DNA of 64,000 nt from Nonomuraea terrae (GCF_004348995.1 NZ_SMKQ01000023.1:1-64000), one strand, 5' to 3'. Counted from the stretch's first letter, positions 14,912 through 23,983 are shown. Numbers and translations: made by a program. Notes: generated by a model not told the origin, from the sequence alone.

Positions 14912-16672
14912 GTGCGGAAGGTTCTGATCGCCAATCGCGGCGAGATCGCCGTACGTGTGGCCCGGGCGTGCAAGGACGCCGGGATCGGCAGCGTGGCGGT
15001 CTACGCCGACCAGGACCTCGACGCCCTGCACGTCAAGGTCGCCGACGAGGCGTACGCGCTGGGCGGGCAGAGCCCGGCCGAGACCTACCTCGACATCGCC
15101 AAGCTCCTCGACGTCGCCCGGCGCTCCGGGGCCGACGCCGTGCACCCCGGCTACGGGTTCCTGGCCGAGAACGCCGACTTCGCCCAGGCCGTCATCGACG
15201 CGGGTCTCATCTGGATCGGGCCGCCGCCCGCCGCCATCGCCGCCCTCGGCGACAAGGTGCAGGCCCGCCACATCGCCCAGAAGGTCGGCGCGCCGCTGGT
15301 CGCCGGCACGAAGGACCCGGTCTCCGGGGCGGACGAGGTGGTGGCGTTCGCCGAGGAGCACGGCCTGCCCATCGCGATCAAGGCCGCGTACGGCGGCGGC
15401 GGGCGCGGCATCAAGGTGGCCCGCCGCCTTGAGGAGGTCGCCGAGCTGTACGAGTCGGCGGTGCGCGAGGCGGTCGCCTCGTTCGGGCGCGGCGAGTGCT
15501 TCGTCGAGCGCTACCTCGACCGGCCGCGCCACGTCGAGACGCAGTGCCTGGCCGACCGCGAGGGCAACGTGGTGGTCGTCAGCACACGCGACTGCTCGCT
15601 CCAGCGCCGCCACCAGAAGCTGGTCGAGGAGGCGCCCGCGCCGTTCCTGACCGACGAGCAGGTCGAGATCCTCTACACGAGCTCCAAGGCCATCCTCAAG
15701 GAGGCCGGCTACGTCGGTGCCGGCACCTGCGAGTTCCTCGTCGGCCAGGACGGCACGATCTCGTTCCTGGAGGTCAACACCCGGCTGCAGGTCGAGCATC
15801 CCGTCACCGAGGAGGTCTCCGGCATCGACCTGGTGCGCGAGATGTTCAGGGTCGCCGACGGCGAGCCGCTCGGTTACGACGACCCGGTGCTGCGCGGCCA
15901 CTCGATCGAGTTCCGGATCAACGCCGAGGACGCCGGGCGCAACTTCCTGCCCGCGCCCGGCACGCTGACCGTCATGCGCCCGCCGTCCGGGCCGGGCGTG
16001 CGGCTCGACGCCGGGTACGAGGCCGGGATGACCGTGCCGGGCACGTTCGACTCCCTGGTCGCCAAGCTGATCGTGACCGGCCGCACCCGTCAGGAGGCGC
16101 TGGAGCGGTCGCGGCGGGCGCTGGCCGAGTTCGACATCGCCGGCATGCCGACCGTGCTGCCGTTCCACCGGGCCATCGTGTCCGACCCGGCGTACACGTC
16201 CTCGCCGTTCTCCGTCCACACGCGGTGGATCGAGACGGAGTGGGACAACCCCGTCGAGCCGTACGCGGGCGACGTGGCCACGGCCGAGACGCCCGCACGG
16301 GAGACGGTGACGGTCGAGGTGGGCGGCAAGCGCATCGAGGTCGTCCTGCCCGCGGGGCTGGGCACGTCCTCGTCCTCGTCCTCGTCCGCGCCGGCCCCGG
16401 CCAGGGCGCCGCGGCGCGCGGGCGGCGGGGCGAAGAAGGCATCGGCCGCGGGCGGAGACTCGCTGGTCAGCCCGATGCAGGGCACCATCGTCAAGGTCGT
16501 CGCCGCCGACGGCGACACGGTGAACGAGGGCGACACGGTCGTGGTGCTGGAGGCCATGAAGATGGAGCAGCCGCTCACCGCCCACAAGGCCGGCACGATC
16601 ACCGGCCTGACCGCGGCCGTCGGCCAGACGGTCACCGCGGGCGCGGCGATCTGTGAGATCAAGGACACCTGA
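14912..16672 (+). CDS. Acyl-CoA carboxylase biotin carboxylase/BCCP subunit
   Basis: A 586-residue alpha subunit of an acetyl-/propionyl-CoA carboxylase. It contains a biotin carboxylase N-domain ([17 protein letters not shown]), an ATP-grasp domain ([27 protein letters not shown]), a BC C-domain, an Ala/Pro/Ser linker and a C-terminal biotinyl domain with the biotinylated lysine in EAMKMEQP. It carboxylates biotin with bicarbonate and ATP for transfer to acyl-CoA by a separate beta subunit, which is not in the neighbourhood. The start is GTG after a purine-rich leader. The family feeds malonyl- or methylmalonyl-CoA to lipid and polyketide synthesis. Confidence 0.95.
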   Translation: MRKVLIANRGEIAVRVARACKDAGIGSVAVYADQDLDALHVKVADEAYALGGQSPAETYLDIAKLLDVARRSGADAVHPGYGFLAENADFAQAVIDAGLIWIGPPPAAIAALGDKVQARHIAQKVGAPLVAGTKDPVSGADEVVAFAEEHGLPIAIKAAYGGGGRGIKVARRLEEVAELYESAVREAVASFGRGECFVERYLDRPRHVETQCLADREGNVVVVSTRDCSLQRRHQKLVEEAPAPFLTDEQVEILYTSSKAILKEAGYVGAGTCEFLVGQDGTISFLEVNTRLQVEHPVTEEVSGIDLVREMFRVADGEPLGYDDPVLRGHSIEFRINAEDAGRNFLPAPGTLTVMRPPSGPGVRLDAGYEAGMTVPGTFDSLVAKLIVTGRTRQEALERSRRALAEFDIAGMPTVLPFHRAIVSDPAYTSSPFSVHTRWIETEWDNPVEPYAGDVATAETPARETVTVEVGGKRIEVVLPAGLGTSSSSSSSAPAPARAPRRAGGGAKKASAAGGDSLVSPMQGTIVKVVAADGDTVNEGDTVVVLEAMKMEQPLTAHKAGTITGLTAAVGQTVTAGAAICEIKDT

Positions 16673-16860
16673 TCGCCGGCGGTGGGCGGTTTGACCGGAG
16701 CACAAGGCGCCACACCGCCCGTTGACCGGCGATCGACCGGACCGGTGCCTGTCTGTTCCACCGCGATGTACGCCTATGAGGGTCCGGACGGGTAGCGTGC
16801 GCATTGAGGAACTTTGCCGACCGCCCGTTCGTCCTCATGGGCGAAGGAGGCTTGCTGCCA

Positions 16861-18234
16861 ATGATCCATTCGCTGCGCCGCGCAGGGGCCGCGATCGCGG
16901 CTCTGATCGCCGGTCTACTCGTCGTTTTCGCGCTGTCCCCTGCCGCCAACGCGGCGGCTCCCCCCGACGCACAGTCGGTGGTGTCCCACTGGAAGGACAA
17001 AGATCCGCTTCTGGTCCAGTCCGGCTCGCCGCTGACGTCGGACCAACAGAGTGAGATCCGTGACGCCCTCGAAGGAGCCAGCAGCAAGATCTACGCTGTC
17101 GCGCTTCCTCCCAACACGGTGACCGACTCCACCATCGCGTCGTACATGACCCAGCTCAACTCCGCGATGGAGGCCGCGCGGGCGCCCCGGGCCACCTACG
17201 CGGTGCTCGACGGCACGAAGCTGTACGCCGCCTCCAGCGCCCTGCGCGCGGACGGTCTCGCGGGCCGGCTGTCCGACCTCGCGGTGACCGCCAACCCCGG
17301 TGACGTCGTCGCCGGGATGAAGGACTTCACCAACCGCGTCGACGACGCCGTCCGCGGGCGCAACTCCGCGCTCGACCCCGACAGCCAGGCCAACCCCGGC
17401 GCCGGCGGCACCGCGGCGCTGATCGCCCTGGGCGCGCTCGTCCTGGTCGGCGGCGGCGGCTACTTCCTCTACTCCAGCAACAGGAAGAAGAAGCGGGCCA
17501 TCCAGGAGGCGAAGGACCTCGCCGCGGTCAAGCAGACCGTCGACGAGGACGTCACCAAGCTGGGCGAGGAGATCACCGCGGTCGACGCCGACGTCACCCT
17601 GTCCGGCGCCGGCGGCAAGCACATCGACGAGTGGCAGACCGCTCTCGACTCCTACGAGAAGGCCAAGACGCAGCTGGCCGCCGTCCAGCGGCCCGACCAG
17701 GTGCGCGAGGTCACGCAGACCCTCGAGGACGGCCGTTACGCGCTGGCCGTGGTGAAGGCCAAGGTCAACGACGAGCCCGTGCCCGAGCGGCGCGCGCCCT
17801 GCTTCTTCAACCCGCAGCACGGCCCGTCCCTCCGTGACGTGCGCTGGGCCCCGCCCGGCGGCGCCGCACGTGACGTGCCGGCCTGCAAGATGGACGCCGA
17901 GGCCGTGGAGCGCGGCTTCGACCCGCAGATGCGCGAGGTCATGGTCGACGGCCAGCGCAGGCCCTACTACGACGCCGGCCCCGCCTACCAGCCGTACGCC
18001 TACGGCTACTACGGCGGCTTCGGCGACATCATGACCGGCATGTTCATCGGCACCATGATGGGCAGCATGCTCACCGGCGGCTTCGGCATGGGCGGCTACG
18101 GCGCCGGCTACGCGGAGGGTGCCTCCGACGCCGGTGCCGGCGGCGACTTCGGCGGTGACGCCGGCGGCGGCTGGGGCGACTTCGGCGGCGGCGGAGACTT
18201 CGGCGGAGGCGACTTCGGCGGCGGCGACTGGTAA
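16861..18234 (+). CDS. Secreted or membrane TPM-like protein with glycine-rich tail
   Basis: A 457-residue protein. It has a signal peptide (AAIAALIAGLLVVFALSPAANA), an extracytoplasmic alpha/beta domain of about 150 residues of the TPM kind, a membrane helix (ALIALGALVLVGGGGYFLY), a charged coiled coil and a cytoplasmic region with RAPCFFNPQHGPS. The tail is rich in Gly and aromatic residues (GGDFGGGDFGGGDW type). The ATG at 16861 follows GAAGGAGG. TPM domains occur in membrane protein quality control and phosphatase-like proteins; the role here is unknown. A strong terminator follows. Confidence 0.65.
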   Translation: MIHSLRRAGAAIAALIAGLLVVFALSPAANAAAPPDAQSVVSHWKDKDPLLVQSGSPLTSDQQSEIRDALEGASSKIYAVALPPNTVTDSTIASYMTQLNSAMEAARAPRATYAVLDGTKLYAASSALRADGLAGRLSDLAVTANPGDVVAGMKDFTNRVDDAVRGRNSALDPDSQANPGAGGTAALIALGALVLVGGGGYFLYSSNRKKKRAIQEAKDLAAVKQTVDEDVTKLGEEITAVDADVTLSGAGGKHIDEWQTALDSYEKAKTQLAAVQRPDQVREVTQTLEDGRYALAVVKAKVNDEPVPERRAPCFFNPQHGPSLRDVRWAPPGGAARDVPACKMDAEAVERGFDPQMREVMVDGQRRPYYDAGPAYQPYAYGYYGGFGDIMTGMFIGTMMGSMLTGGFGMGGYGAGYAEGASDAGAGGDFGGDAGGGWGDFGGGGDFGGGDFGGGDW

Positions 18235-18250
18235 ACCGCACGAGCACACC

Positions 18251-18293
18251 AGAAGCGCCCCTCCGGACCCACGGGTCCCGGAGGGGCGCTTCT
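18251..18293. terminator. Strong intrinsic terminator
   Basis: A perfect 16-bp stem, AGAAGCGCCCCTCCGG with its complement, between the converging genes ending at 18234 (+) and 18344 (-). It probably works in both directions. Confidence 0.9.
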
Positions 18294-18343
18294 GCCGTCT
18301 CCGGTCACCGAGCGGAGAGCCGAGGAGCCGGGGCTCCCCCGGT

Positions 18344-18856
18344 TCACCTGGCACCGAGCGCGCGCAGGAGGGTGGCGAGGGACTGCTCGGCGGTCTGCCC
18401 GGCCGTGTCGACGGTGATGTGGTCGCGGGTCCACGGCTCGTAGTCGCGTTCGACGACCTCCCGCCAGGTGGGCAGCAGGTGGCCGGGGATGTCGGGCGAG
18501 CGCGAGGTCACCCGGCGCCGGTGCTCGGCCGGGTCGGAGCAGACCACCTCGACCTCGGCCACCGGGACGCCCGCCTCGGCCCCGACCTGCCGCCAGGCGT
18601 CCCGGGTGACCGCGATCGGGTTCACCGACTCGGCGACGACGGTGAGCCCCTGGCGCAGATGGTCGCCGGCGAGCGCGTACGCGACCACGTAACCGACGGG
18701 CCCGAGCGGCTGCCGGGCCAGCCCTGACCGCACGATGGCCTGTTCGATGGTGTCCACGCGTACGTGAACGCCGTTCAGCCGGGCGGCCGCCAGCCGCGAG
18801 AGCGTCGTCTTCCCCGCGGCCGGCAACCCCCCGATGACAACGAGCACAGCCCTCAT
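18344..18856 (-). CDS. AAA_33-type small P-loop kinase
   Basis: A 170-residue P-loop protein: Walker A GGLPAAGKTTLS at the N-terminus, HVRVDTIEQAIV (strand and DT/E motif), VVAESVNPIAVTRDAW, and a lid region rich in Arg. This layout is shared by small kinases of the zeta-toxin/chloramphenicol-phosphotransferase type, which phosphorylate small molecules. The substrate cannot be told. It lies 16 bases past the stretch that starts the methyltransferase-GNAT stop, in the same direction, so it may be co-transcribed with it. Confidence 0.8.
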   Translation of the reverse strand: MRAVLVVIGGLPAAGKTTLSRLAAARLNGVHVRVDTIEQAIVRSGLARQPLGPVGYVVAYALAGDHLRQGLTVVAESVNPIAVTRDAWRQVGAEAGVPVAEVEVVCSDPAEHRRRVTSRSPDIPGHLLPTWREVVERDYEPWTRDHITVDTAGQTAEQSLATLLRALGAR

Positions 18857-18872
18857 GCTGCCAGAGGCCGGC

Positions 18873-20120
18873 TCAGACGCCGAAGGCCGCCGGGTACCGG
18901 ATGGTGCCCGAGGGGACCGGGCGTCCGGGGTCGAGGACGAGCGCCATCATGTACTCGTCCGCGACCTCGAACGACGGGCGGATGCCGTAACGGGAGGCGG
19001 GGACGAACCCGAAGCGGGGGTAGTACTCCGCGTGGCCGAGGACCAGCACGAGGTTCTCACCCTGCTCACGGGCGGCCCGCAGCGCCGCGCGGATGACCGC
19101 CGACCCCGCACCCCGGCGTTGCAGCTCCGGCCGTACGGCGCACGGCCCCAGCGTGAGGGCCGGAGCGCCGTCGACGTGGCAGCGGGTGAGCAGCGCGAAG
19201 GCCGCGACGTCTCCCTCGGAGTCCTCCGCCACCCACGACAGACCGGGCGACCACGCCTCCGGGTCCGCACGCAGGGCCTCGACCAGGTCGGCCTCGTGCG
19301 GGCCCGGGAAGGCGGCCAGGTTGACCGCACGGATCCCGAGACGGTCGGCGGCGCTCTCGGGCCGGGTGGTCCAGGCGTCGTGGCCGGGGTGCGGTCGCAG
19401 GACGTAGCCGGTGTAGCGGTACTCGGCGCCGTGCTCCCGGCGCAGGGCGATCTCCTCCCGGGTGGCGGCGACGGCCTCGCGCATGCCCGGCACCGTCAGG
19501 TCGGCGGTCTGGACGCGTTCGGCCAGGGGCGAGTAGTACTCGTCGAACCAGTCGCTCTCCGGCAACTCGTGCAGCCCCGGCACCTCGTCCCCGGCCGCGC
19601 GGGCCGTGGCGAGGTTCTCCGCCCTGGTCCGCAGCCGGTACCGCTGGTCCCAGAACGCCCGTGCCTGGGCGGAGGGCGAGTCGGTGCTCCATTCGCACTC
19701 GGTGAGCACCAGGACTCCGCCGGGCGCGAGCAGCCGCCGCCAGGAGCGCAGGGCGGCGTCGAAACCGACGAAATAGGCCGACCCTTCCGCCCAGATCACG
19801 TCGAAGCTCGCGTCCGGGAAGGGCAGGTCCGCCATCGAGGCGCGTACGGTGCGGACGGCGAGGCCGCGATCGGCGGCGGCCTGCGCCAGTTCGTCCAGGA
19901 ACGGCTGGTACAGGTCGAGCGCGACGACCTCGGCCCCGGCCTCCTCGGCCAGGAGCAGCGAGGCACGGCCGGGCCCGCAGCCGATGTCCAGGACGCGCGG
20001 GCGGTCCGGCAGCGGACCGGCCAGCGCCATCATGCGGCGGGTGGAGGAGTCGGAGCCCGGCCCCTGGCGGGGCAGGCCGTGGTGCAGGGTGAGGAACGCG
20101 GACGTCAAAGCGTCGTGCAT
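18873..20120 (-). CDS. Fused SAM-dependent methyltransferase and GNAT acetyltransferase
   Basis: A 415-residue two-domain enzyme. Residues 1-190 form a class I methyltransferase (VLDIGCGPGRASLLLAEE, with acidic VVALDLYQPF and FDVIWAEGSAYFV). After a linker, residues about 250-415 form a GNAT domain with the acetyl-CoA loop (VRPELQRRGAGSAVIRAAL) and YYPRFGFVPASRYGI. The two activities could modify one small-molecule or protein target in turn. The pairing resembles resistance-type modification enzymes, but the substrate is unknown. A 22-codon ORF and a small hairpin lie upstream, suggesting possible attenuation. Confidence 0.85.
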   Translation of the reverse strand: MHDALTSAFLTLHHGLPRQGPGSDSSTRRMMALAGPLPDRPRVLDIGCGPGRASLLLAEEAGAEVVALDLYQPFLDELAQAAADRGLAVRTVRASMADLPFPDASFDVIWAEGSAYFVGFDAALRSWRRLLAPGGVLVLTECEWSTDSPSAQARAFWDQRYRLRTRAENLATARAAGDEVPGLHELPESDWFDEYYSPLAERVQTADLTVPGMREAVAATREEIALRREHGAEYRYTGYVLRPHPGHDAWTTRPESAADRLGIRAVNLAAFPGPHEADLVEALRADPEAWSPGLSWVAEDSEGDVAAFALLTRCHVDGAPALTLGPCAVRPELQRRGAGSAVIRAALRAAREQGENLVLVLGHAEYYPRFGFVPASRYGIRPSFEVADEYMMALVLDPGRPVPSGTIRYPAAFGV

Positions 20121-20177
20121 GGTGATGGGTGATCCTTGCGAGAAGGGCCCCGACGCGATTCAGGCGTCACCCACCTG

Positions 20178-20195
20178 ACGAGCCGTGCGGCTCGT
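20178..20195 (-). promoter_or_regulatory. Small hairpin between the leader ORF and the methyltransferase gene
   Basis: A 7-bp inverted repeat (ACGAGCC, loop GTGC, GGCTCGT) between the short ORF ending at 20215 and the start at 20120. It has no clear T-tract. It could be an attenuator or a chance structure. Confidence 0.35.
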
Positions 20196-20214
20196 GACGA
20201 AGCGGGGAACCGGG

Positions 20215-20283
20215 TCAGGCCGGGACCGGGAACATGAGGACGATCGCGGCGCTGCGCACGGCAGCGGCCTTCGGCGCGGCCAT
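20215..20283 (-). CDS. Possible 22-residue leader peptide
   Basis: A short ORF (MAAPKAAAVRSAAIVLMF and four more residues) with a good GGGGGAG site eight bases upstream of its ATG. It lies 94 bases before the methyltransferase-GNAT start. A hairpin sits between them. It has no homologue I can name. Leader-peptide control is known for antibiotic-resistance genes in actinomycetes; that it applies here is inference. Confidence 0.35.
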   Translation of the reverse strand: MAAPKAAAVRSAAIVLMFPVPA

Positions 20284-20337
20284 CAACTCATCTCCCCCTT
20301 CATCGCGGACGAATCGCACCCTAGCACCTGCAGCAGA

Positions 20338-20883
20338 ATGTCGGATGTGATCTATCTTGCTCAGGGGGCTCGGGTGGCCATCCGGTACGTCACCCTGCGG
20401 GACTTCGAGGAGCTCGCGGCCCTGCACGAGGAGAGCGCCGAGATGCTCGCCCGGTGGATGCCCGGCGCCCCCATCGTCACCTACGAGGACTTCGAGAGGT
20501 ACGTGGCCAGGTTCGACGGGCCGTCGCACGAGGGGTTCCTCATCTGCCGGCACGACACCGGCGCGATCGTCGGCCGCGTCAACGTCAACAACATCATCCG
20601 CGGCACCCACCAGAGCGCGACCATCGGCTACTGCGCGTACGCCTCCACGACCGGGCGCGGCTACATGACCGAGGGGCTGCGGCTGCTCGTGCGGCACGCG
20701 TTCGGCGAGATGGAGCTGCACCGGCTGGAGGCCAACATCCAGCCGGCGAACACGCCCTCGCTCGGCCTCATCCGGCGGGCCGGCTTCCAGCGCGAGGGCT
20801 ACTCGCCGAACTTCCAGTTCATCGACGGCGCCTGGCGCGACCACGAGCGCTGGGCCATCACCGCCGAGATGGCCACACCGTGA
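20338..20883 (+). CDS. GNAT acetyltransferase, RimJ/RimL type
   Basis: A 181-residue GNAT protein. VAIRYVTLRDFEELAALHEES is the typical N-terminal strand and helix (20 of these residues form the motif). GAIVGRVNVNNIIRG and YCAYASTTGRGYMTEGLRLLV carry the acetyl-CoA loop, and NTPSLGLIRRAGFQREGY is the RimJ/RimL C-terminal signature. Members acetylate N-termini of ribosomal proteins or small molecules. The ATG at 20338 was chosen because the family starts here; upstream sequence is non-coding. Its stop overlaps the NUDIX start by four bases, so the two are coupled. Confidence 0.85.
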   Translation: MSDVIYLAQGARVAIRYVTLRDFEELAALHEESAEMLARWMPGAPIVTYEDFERYVARFDGPSHEGFLICRHDTGAIVGRVNVNNIIRGTHQSATIGYCAYASTTGRGYMTEGLRLLVRHAFGEMELHRLEANIQPANTPSLGLIRRAGFQREGYSPNFQFIDGAWRDHERWAITAEMATP

Positions 20884-21401
20884 TCGTCCGCGAGACGGCC
20901 CGCGTCCTGCTGGTCGACGCCGCCGACCGGATCCTGCTCTACCGCGGCCTGCTGCTGCAGCGGGAGGACACGCCGTACGCGTGGTTCACGCCAGGCGGCG
21001 GCGTCGACCCCGGCGAGAGCGCCCCGCAGGCCGCCGCCCGTGAGCTGCGGGAGGAGCTCGGCCACGTCGTCGCCCCCGAGGCGCTCGGGCCGGTGGTGGC
21101 GACGAGCGAGGGCGGCTGGCGGCTGGGCGGGCGGCGGTACCACTCCCGCGACTCCTTCTTCCTCCTGCGCGTGCCGGGGCTGGAGGTGGACACGTCCGGC
21201 ATGGACGAGGAGGAGCGGGCGACGACCGACCGGTTCAGGTGGTGGTCGCGGCACGAGCTCGACCGCGCCGACGAGCCCGTCGTGCCGAGAGAGCTCGGCA
21301 AGCTGATGGAACGGCTGCTCCGCGGCGCGGTGGACGAGCCCGTCGTGCTGCCGTGGCACCTCAGCGCGGATGACGGAGGAACCAGACCGTGCTCCGGGTG
21401 A
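20880..21401 (+). CDS. NUDIX hydrolase
   Basis: A 173-residue NUDIX protein from a GTG start overlapping the upstream stop. The full NUDIX box is present (GGGVDPGESAPQAAARELREELG, shown by G, E and REELG positions 42-64), with PYAWFTPGG before it. It hydrolyses a nucleoside-diphosphate-linked substrate, probably in clean-up of damaged or toxic nucleotides; the substrate is not predictable. Its 3' end overlaps the convergent oxidoreductase gene by 41 bases. Confidence 0.88.
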   Translation: MIVRETARVLLVDAADRILLYRGLLLQREDTPYAWFTPGGGVDPGESAPQAAARELREELGHVVAPEALGPVVATSEGGWRLGGRRYHSRDSFFLLRVPGLEVDTSGMDEEERATTDRFRWWSRHELDRADEPVVPRELGKLMERLLRGAVDEPVVLPWHLSADDGGTRPCSG

Positions 21402-22458
21402 CGGCCTCCTTGAAGGCGGCCGAGGCACGCCCCGTCATGACGGCGTCGAGGGGCGTGTCGTCGGCGCGGGTGAACTGGGTGACGCCGTCGCGGCGGCCCA
21501 GGCTGACGTTCTGCCAGACGAAACGGAAGCGCGCGGTACGCGGTTCGCGGCCGGTGAGCAGGTCGGCGACGGCCTCGCCGGCGTACCTGCCCATGGGCAG
21601 GCCCGTCTGACAGGACATACGGGCCGTCCGGCCCCGCCGGTCGGCGGCGGCCGCGTCCCCCGCGCCGAACACGTCGGGGTGCGACAGGGACCGCAGCGAC
21701 GCGTCGACCAGCATGCGTCCGTGCCCGTCGGCGGCCAGGCCCGCGTCGGCGGCCAGCGCCGGCACGGCGAACCCGGCCGCCCACACCACCGTCTCCGCGG
21801 GCAGTTCCGTGCCGTCGTCCAGCAGCAGGGTGCCGGGGCCGAGCTTGGCGACGGGCGCGTGCTCGCGTACGGCGACGCCCATGAGCGCGAGCGACCGGCG
21901 GATGTGGCCGCGCGCGCGGGCCGACAGGCCGGGCCCGGCGACGCCGGTCGTCAGCAGCTCCACGCGCAGCCCCGGGCGGGCCAGCTCGGCCGCCGCCTCG
22001 ATGCCGGTCAGCCCGCCGCCGACCACGGTCACCGAGCCGGTCTCCGCCAGCCGCGCCCGCAGCCGCAGCGCCTCGTCCGCCGTGGCCAGCGGGTACGCGT
22101 GCTCCCGCACCCCCGGCACCGCCTCGCCGCCGGAGCCGCTGCCGAGCGCGTAGACCAGGACGTCGTAGCGCAGCTCGTACGGCGGCCCGTCGAGCCGTAC
22201 GGTCCGCTCCGCCAAGTCGATCCCGGTGGCCCGCGCGACCACCAGCTCCACCGAGCTGCCGCCGAGCAGGCCCGCCAGCGGCAGCTCGGCCAGCCGCCGG
22301 CCGGCCGCGAGCTGGTGAAGCCGTACCCGCTCCACGAAACGGCTGGACGCGTTGACCAGCGTCACCCGTGCGGCGGTGCGGCGCAGCCGCGCGGCGGCGC
22401 GCTTGGCCGCCGCCAGCCCCGCGTATCCGGCTCCCAGCACCACGATGTGGTCCGTCAT
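21361..22458 (-). CDS. NDH-2-like FAD-dependent pyridine nucleotide oxidoreductase
   Basis: A 365-residue flavoprotein: FAD-binding HIVVLGAGYAGLAAAKRAA, NAD(P)H-binding SVTVVGGGLTGIEAAAELA, and FGAGDAAAA near the C-terminus. It resembles type II NADH dehydrogenase-like oxidoreductases. The ATG at 22458 follows GGAGG at five bases; the longer frame upstream is not supported. It lies 73 bases downstream of an ECF41-type sigma factor gene in the same direction. ECF41 sigma factors usually control one neighbouring oxidoreductase or similar gene, so this is the likely target. The 3' end overlaps the NUDIX gene. Confidence 0.88.
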   Translation of the reverse strand: MTDHIVVLGAGYAGLAAAKRAAARLRRTAARVTLVNASSRFVERVRLHQLAAGRRLAELPLAGLLGGSSVELVVARATGIDLAERTVRLDGPPYELRYDVLVYALGSGSGGEAVPGVREHAYPLATADEALRLRARLAETGSVTVVGGGLTGIEAAAELARPGLRVELLTTGVAGPGLSARARGHIRRSLALMGVAVREHAPVAKLGPGTLLLDDGTELPAETVVWAAGFAVPALAADAGLAADGHGRMLVDASLRSLSHPDVFGAGDAAAADRRGRTARMSCQTGLPMGRYAGEAVADLLTGREPRTARFRFVWQNVSLGRRDGVTQFTRADDTPLDAVMTGRASAAFKEAVTRSTVWFLRHPR

Positions 22459-22503
22459 GGTTCCTCCCATCGAGTCACCACCTGAACCGGACAGCCGGGT
22501 CAT

Positions 22504-22511
22504 CCGTGACA
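22504..22511 (-). promoter_or_regulatory. ECF41-like -35 motif before the oxidoreductase
   Basis: The - strand reads TGTCACGG, close to the TGTCACA -35 motif known for ECF41 sigma factors. A matching CGTC -10 at the expected spacing is not clear (TGTC occurs about 11 bases on), so the assignment is weak. Confidence 0.35.
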
Positions 22512-22531
22512 CCCCCGGCCCGTGATGCCGG

Positions 22532-23413
22532 TCACATGAGCTGGGCGGCGGCGTAGGCGAGTTTGGCCGGGTTGACGATCGTCCGCACGGCCACCACCCG
22601 GCCGGCCGCGACCTCCATGGCCACGACCGCCAGGATGCCGCCCGTGGCGTCGCGGAAGAGTGCGGCGGGCTCACCGTTGGCCTCCACGACCTCGCCCGTC
22701 GCCACGGCAGCCTCCGGCCGTCGGCTGAGCCCGCCCAGGTAGCGCAGCACGGCCGCACGCCCGCGTACCGGACGCCGGGCGGCGGTCGTGGTGCCGCCGC
22801 CGTCGGCCCAGGCGGCCACGTCGTCGGCGAGCAGCCGTTCGAGGGCCGCGACGTCACCCGTGCGGGCGGCGGCGAGGAAGCCGCGCACGATCCGCCGGTG
22901 GTGCTCCCGGTCGCCGTCGAACCGTTTGCGCGGCTCGCCGACGTGCGTCCTGGCCCGGTGGTGCAGCTGGCGCGAGTGGGTCTCTTCGATGCCGAGGATC
23001 GCGGCGATCTCCGCGTGCGGGTGCCCGAACGCCTCCCGCAGCACGAACACCGCCCGTTCCACCGGGGTCAGCCGCTCCAGCAGCACGAGCACACCGATGG
23101 AGACGCTCTCGCGCTGTTCGACGGTCTCCAGCGGGCCGAGCGCGCCGCCGCCCGTGAGGACCGGCTCCGGCAGCCACGGCCCCACGTAACGCTCACGCCG
23201 TGCGCGGGCGGAGGTGAGCTGGTTGAGGCAGAGGTTCGTGACCACCCGGGTCAGCCACGCCGCCGGATCCCCGACCGGTCGGGCCCGGCTCCATCGCAGA
23301 TACGCCTCCTGGACGACGTCCTCGGCCTCGGCGGCGGAGCCGAGCATCCGGTACGCCAGCCCCAGCAGCCGCGGCCGCTGCCCCTCGAACACCTCCACGC
23401 CACCGGACTCCAC
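22532..23413 (-). CDS. ECF41-type RNA polymerase sigma factor with SnoaL-like tail
   Basis: A 293-residue sigma factor. Region 2 (GLAYRMLGSAAEAEDVVQEA) and region 4 (LTPVERAVFVLREAFGHPHAEIA) are followed by a SnoaL-like domain of about 110 residues. The ECF41 hallmarks are present: WLPEP in the linker (YVGPWLPEP), a DGGGT version of the DGGGR motif, and NPAKL near the end (usually NPDKL). The tail takes the place of an anti-sigma factor and tunes activity. The start is GTG at 23413. The next gene downstream, the NDH-2-like oxidoreductase, is the probable target. Confidence 0.9.
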   Translation of the reverse strand: MESGGVEVFEGQRPRLLGLAYRMLGSAAEAEDVVQEAYLRWSRARPVGDPAAWLTRVVTNLCLNQLTSARARRERYVGPWLPEPVLTGGGALGPLETVEQRESVSIGVLVLLERLTPVERAVFVLREAFGHPHAEIAAILGIEETHSRQLHHRARTHVGEPRKRFDGDREHHRRIVRGFLAAARTGDVAALERLLADDVAAWADGGGTTTAARRPVRGRAAVLRYLGGLSRRPEAAVATGEVVEANGEPAALFRDATGGILAVVAMEVAAGRVVAVRTIVNPAKLAYAAAQLM

Positions 23414-23489
23414 GCGTCGATGCTAGGGCTCCGTCAACGAAGGACGGCGTGGTCCCCAGGTAGGCCGTCCCCGGCCGATCCGCGCGGAG

Positions 23490-23786
23490 TCAGTCGTTCG
23501 ACGGCAGGAGGGTGCCCAGGGGGCCGAGGTCGAGGTTGAGGTCCTGCGGGCGCAGGCCGAAGTGGTCGCAGAGGTCGTCCATTCCCTCCTCCAGCCGCAT
23601 CAGCGCGACGCCGAGCGCCTCGATCTGCTCGTCCGTCAGGTCGCCCTGCTCCATCCGCCGTACGGACTGGCGCTCGACGAGCTGGCGGACCAGCTCGACG
23701 AGCGTCAGCACGAGACGGGTCAGGTCGCGCTCCACCGTGTCCGGGTCGGCGGCGACCCGCCAGGCCGGCCTCTCCGTCTGGCTCAC
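23490..23786 (-). CDS. gvpK: Gas vesicle protein GvpK
   Basis: A 98-residue GvpK protein with the family core TVERDLTRLVLTLVELVRQLVERQ, seen in two segments, and MRLEEGMDDLCDHFGL. GvpK is a small accessory protein needed for gas vesicle assembly in many gvp clusters. It is the last gene of the operon. Its ATG overlaps the gvpS stop by four bases. Confidence 0.93.
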   Translation of the reverse strand: MSQTERPAWRVAADPDTVERDLTRLVLTLVELVRQLVERQSVRRMEQGDLTDEQIEALGVALMRLEEGMDDLCDHFGLRPQDLNLDLGPLGTLLPSND

Positions 23787-23983
23787 CAGCCGGCACTCCC
23801 CTCGAGGTCTTCGTCGATCGACGCGATCAGGGCTCGCAGCGAGATGCGGACGAGGTCGATGTCGGCGATGGACAGCACCAGGTCACCGGTGATCACCACG
23901 CCTCCCGCCAGGAGCCGGTCCAGTAGGTCCACGAGCGCGACGCGCTCGGGAGGCAGCCGTTCCTCGGCCACCACATCACGCAT
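23783..23983 (-). CDS. gvpS: Gas vesicle protein GvpS (GvpA/J family)
   Basis: A 66-residue protein with the GvpA-family core (ALVDLLDRLLAGGVVITGDL, then VLSIADIDLVRISLRALIASID). In actinobacterial clusters a short GvpA/J-type protein between gvpL and gvpK is called GvpS; minor shell or nucleation roles are proposed for this group. The start ATG shares a base with the gvpL stop (TGATG), and the stop overlaps gvpK. Confidence 0.9.
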   Translation of the reverse strand: MRDVVAEERLPPERVALVDLLDRLLAGGVVITGDLVLSIADIDLVRISLRALIASIDEDLEGSAGW

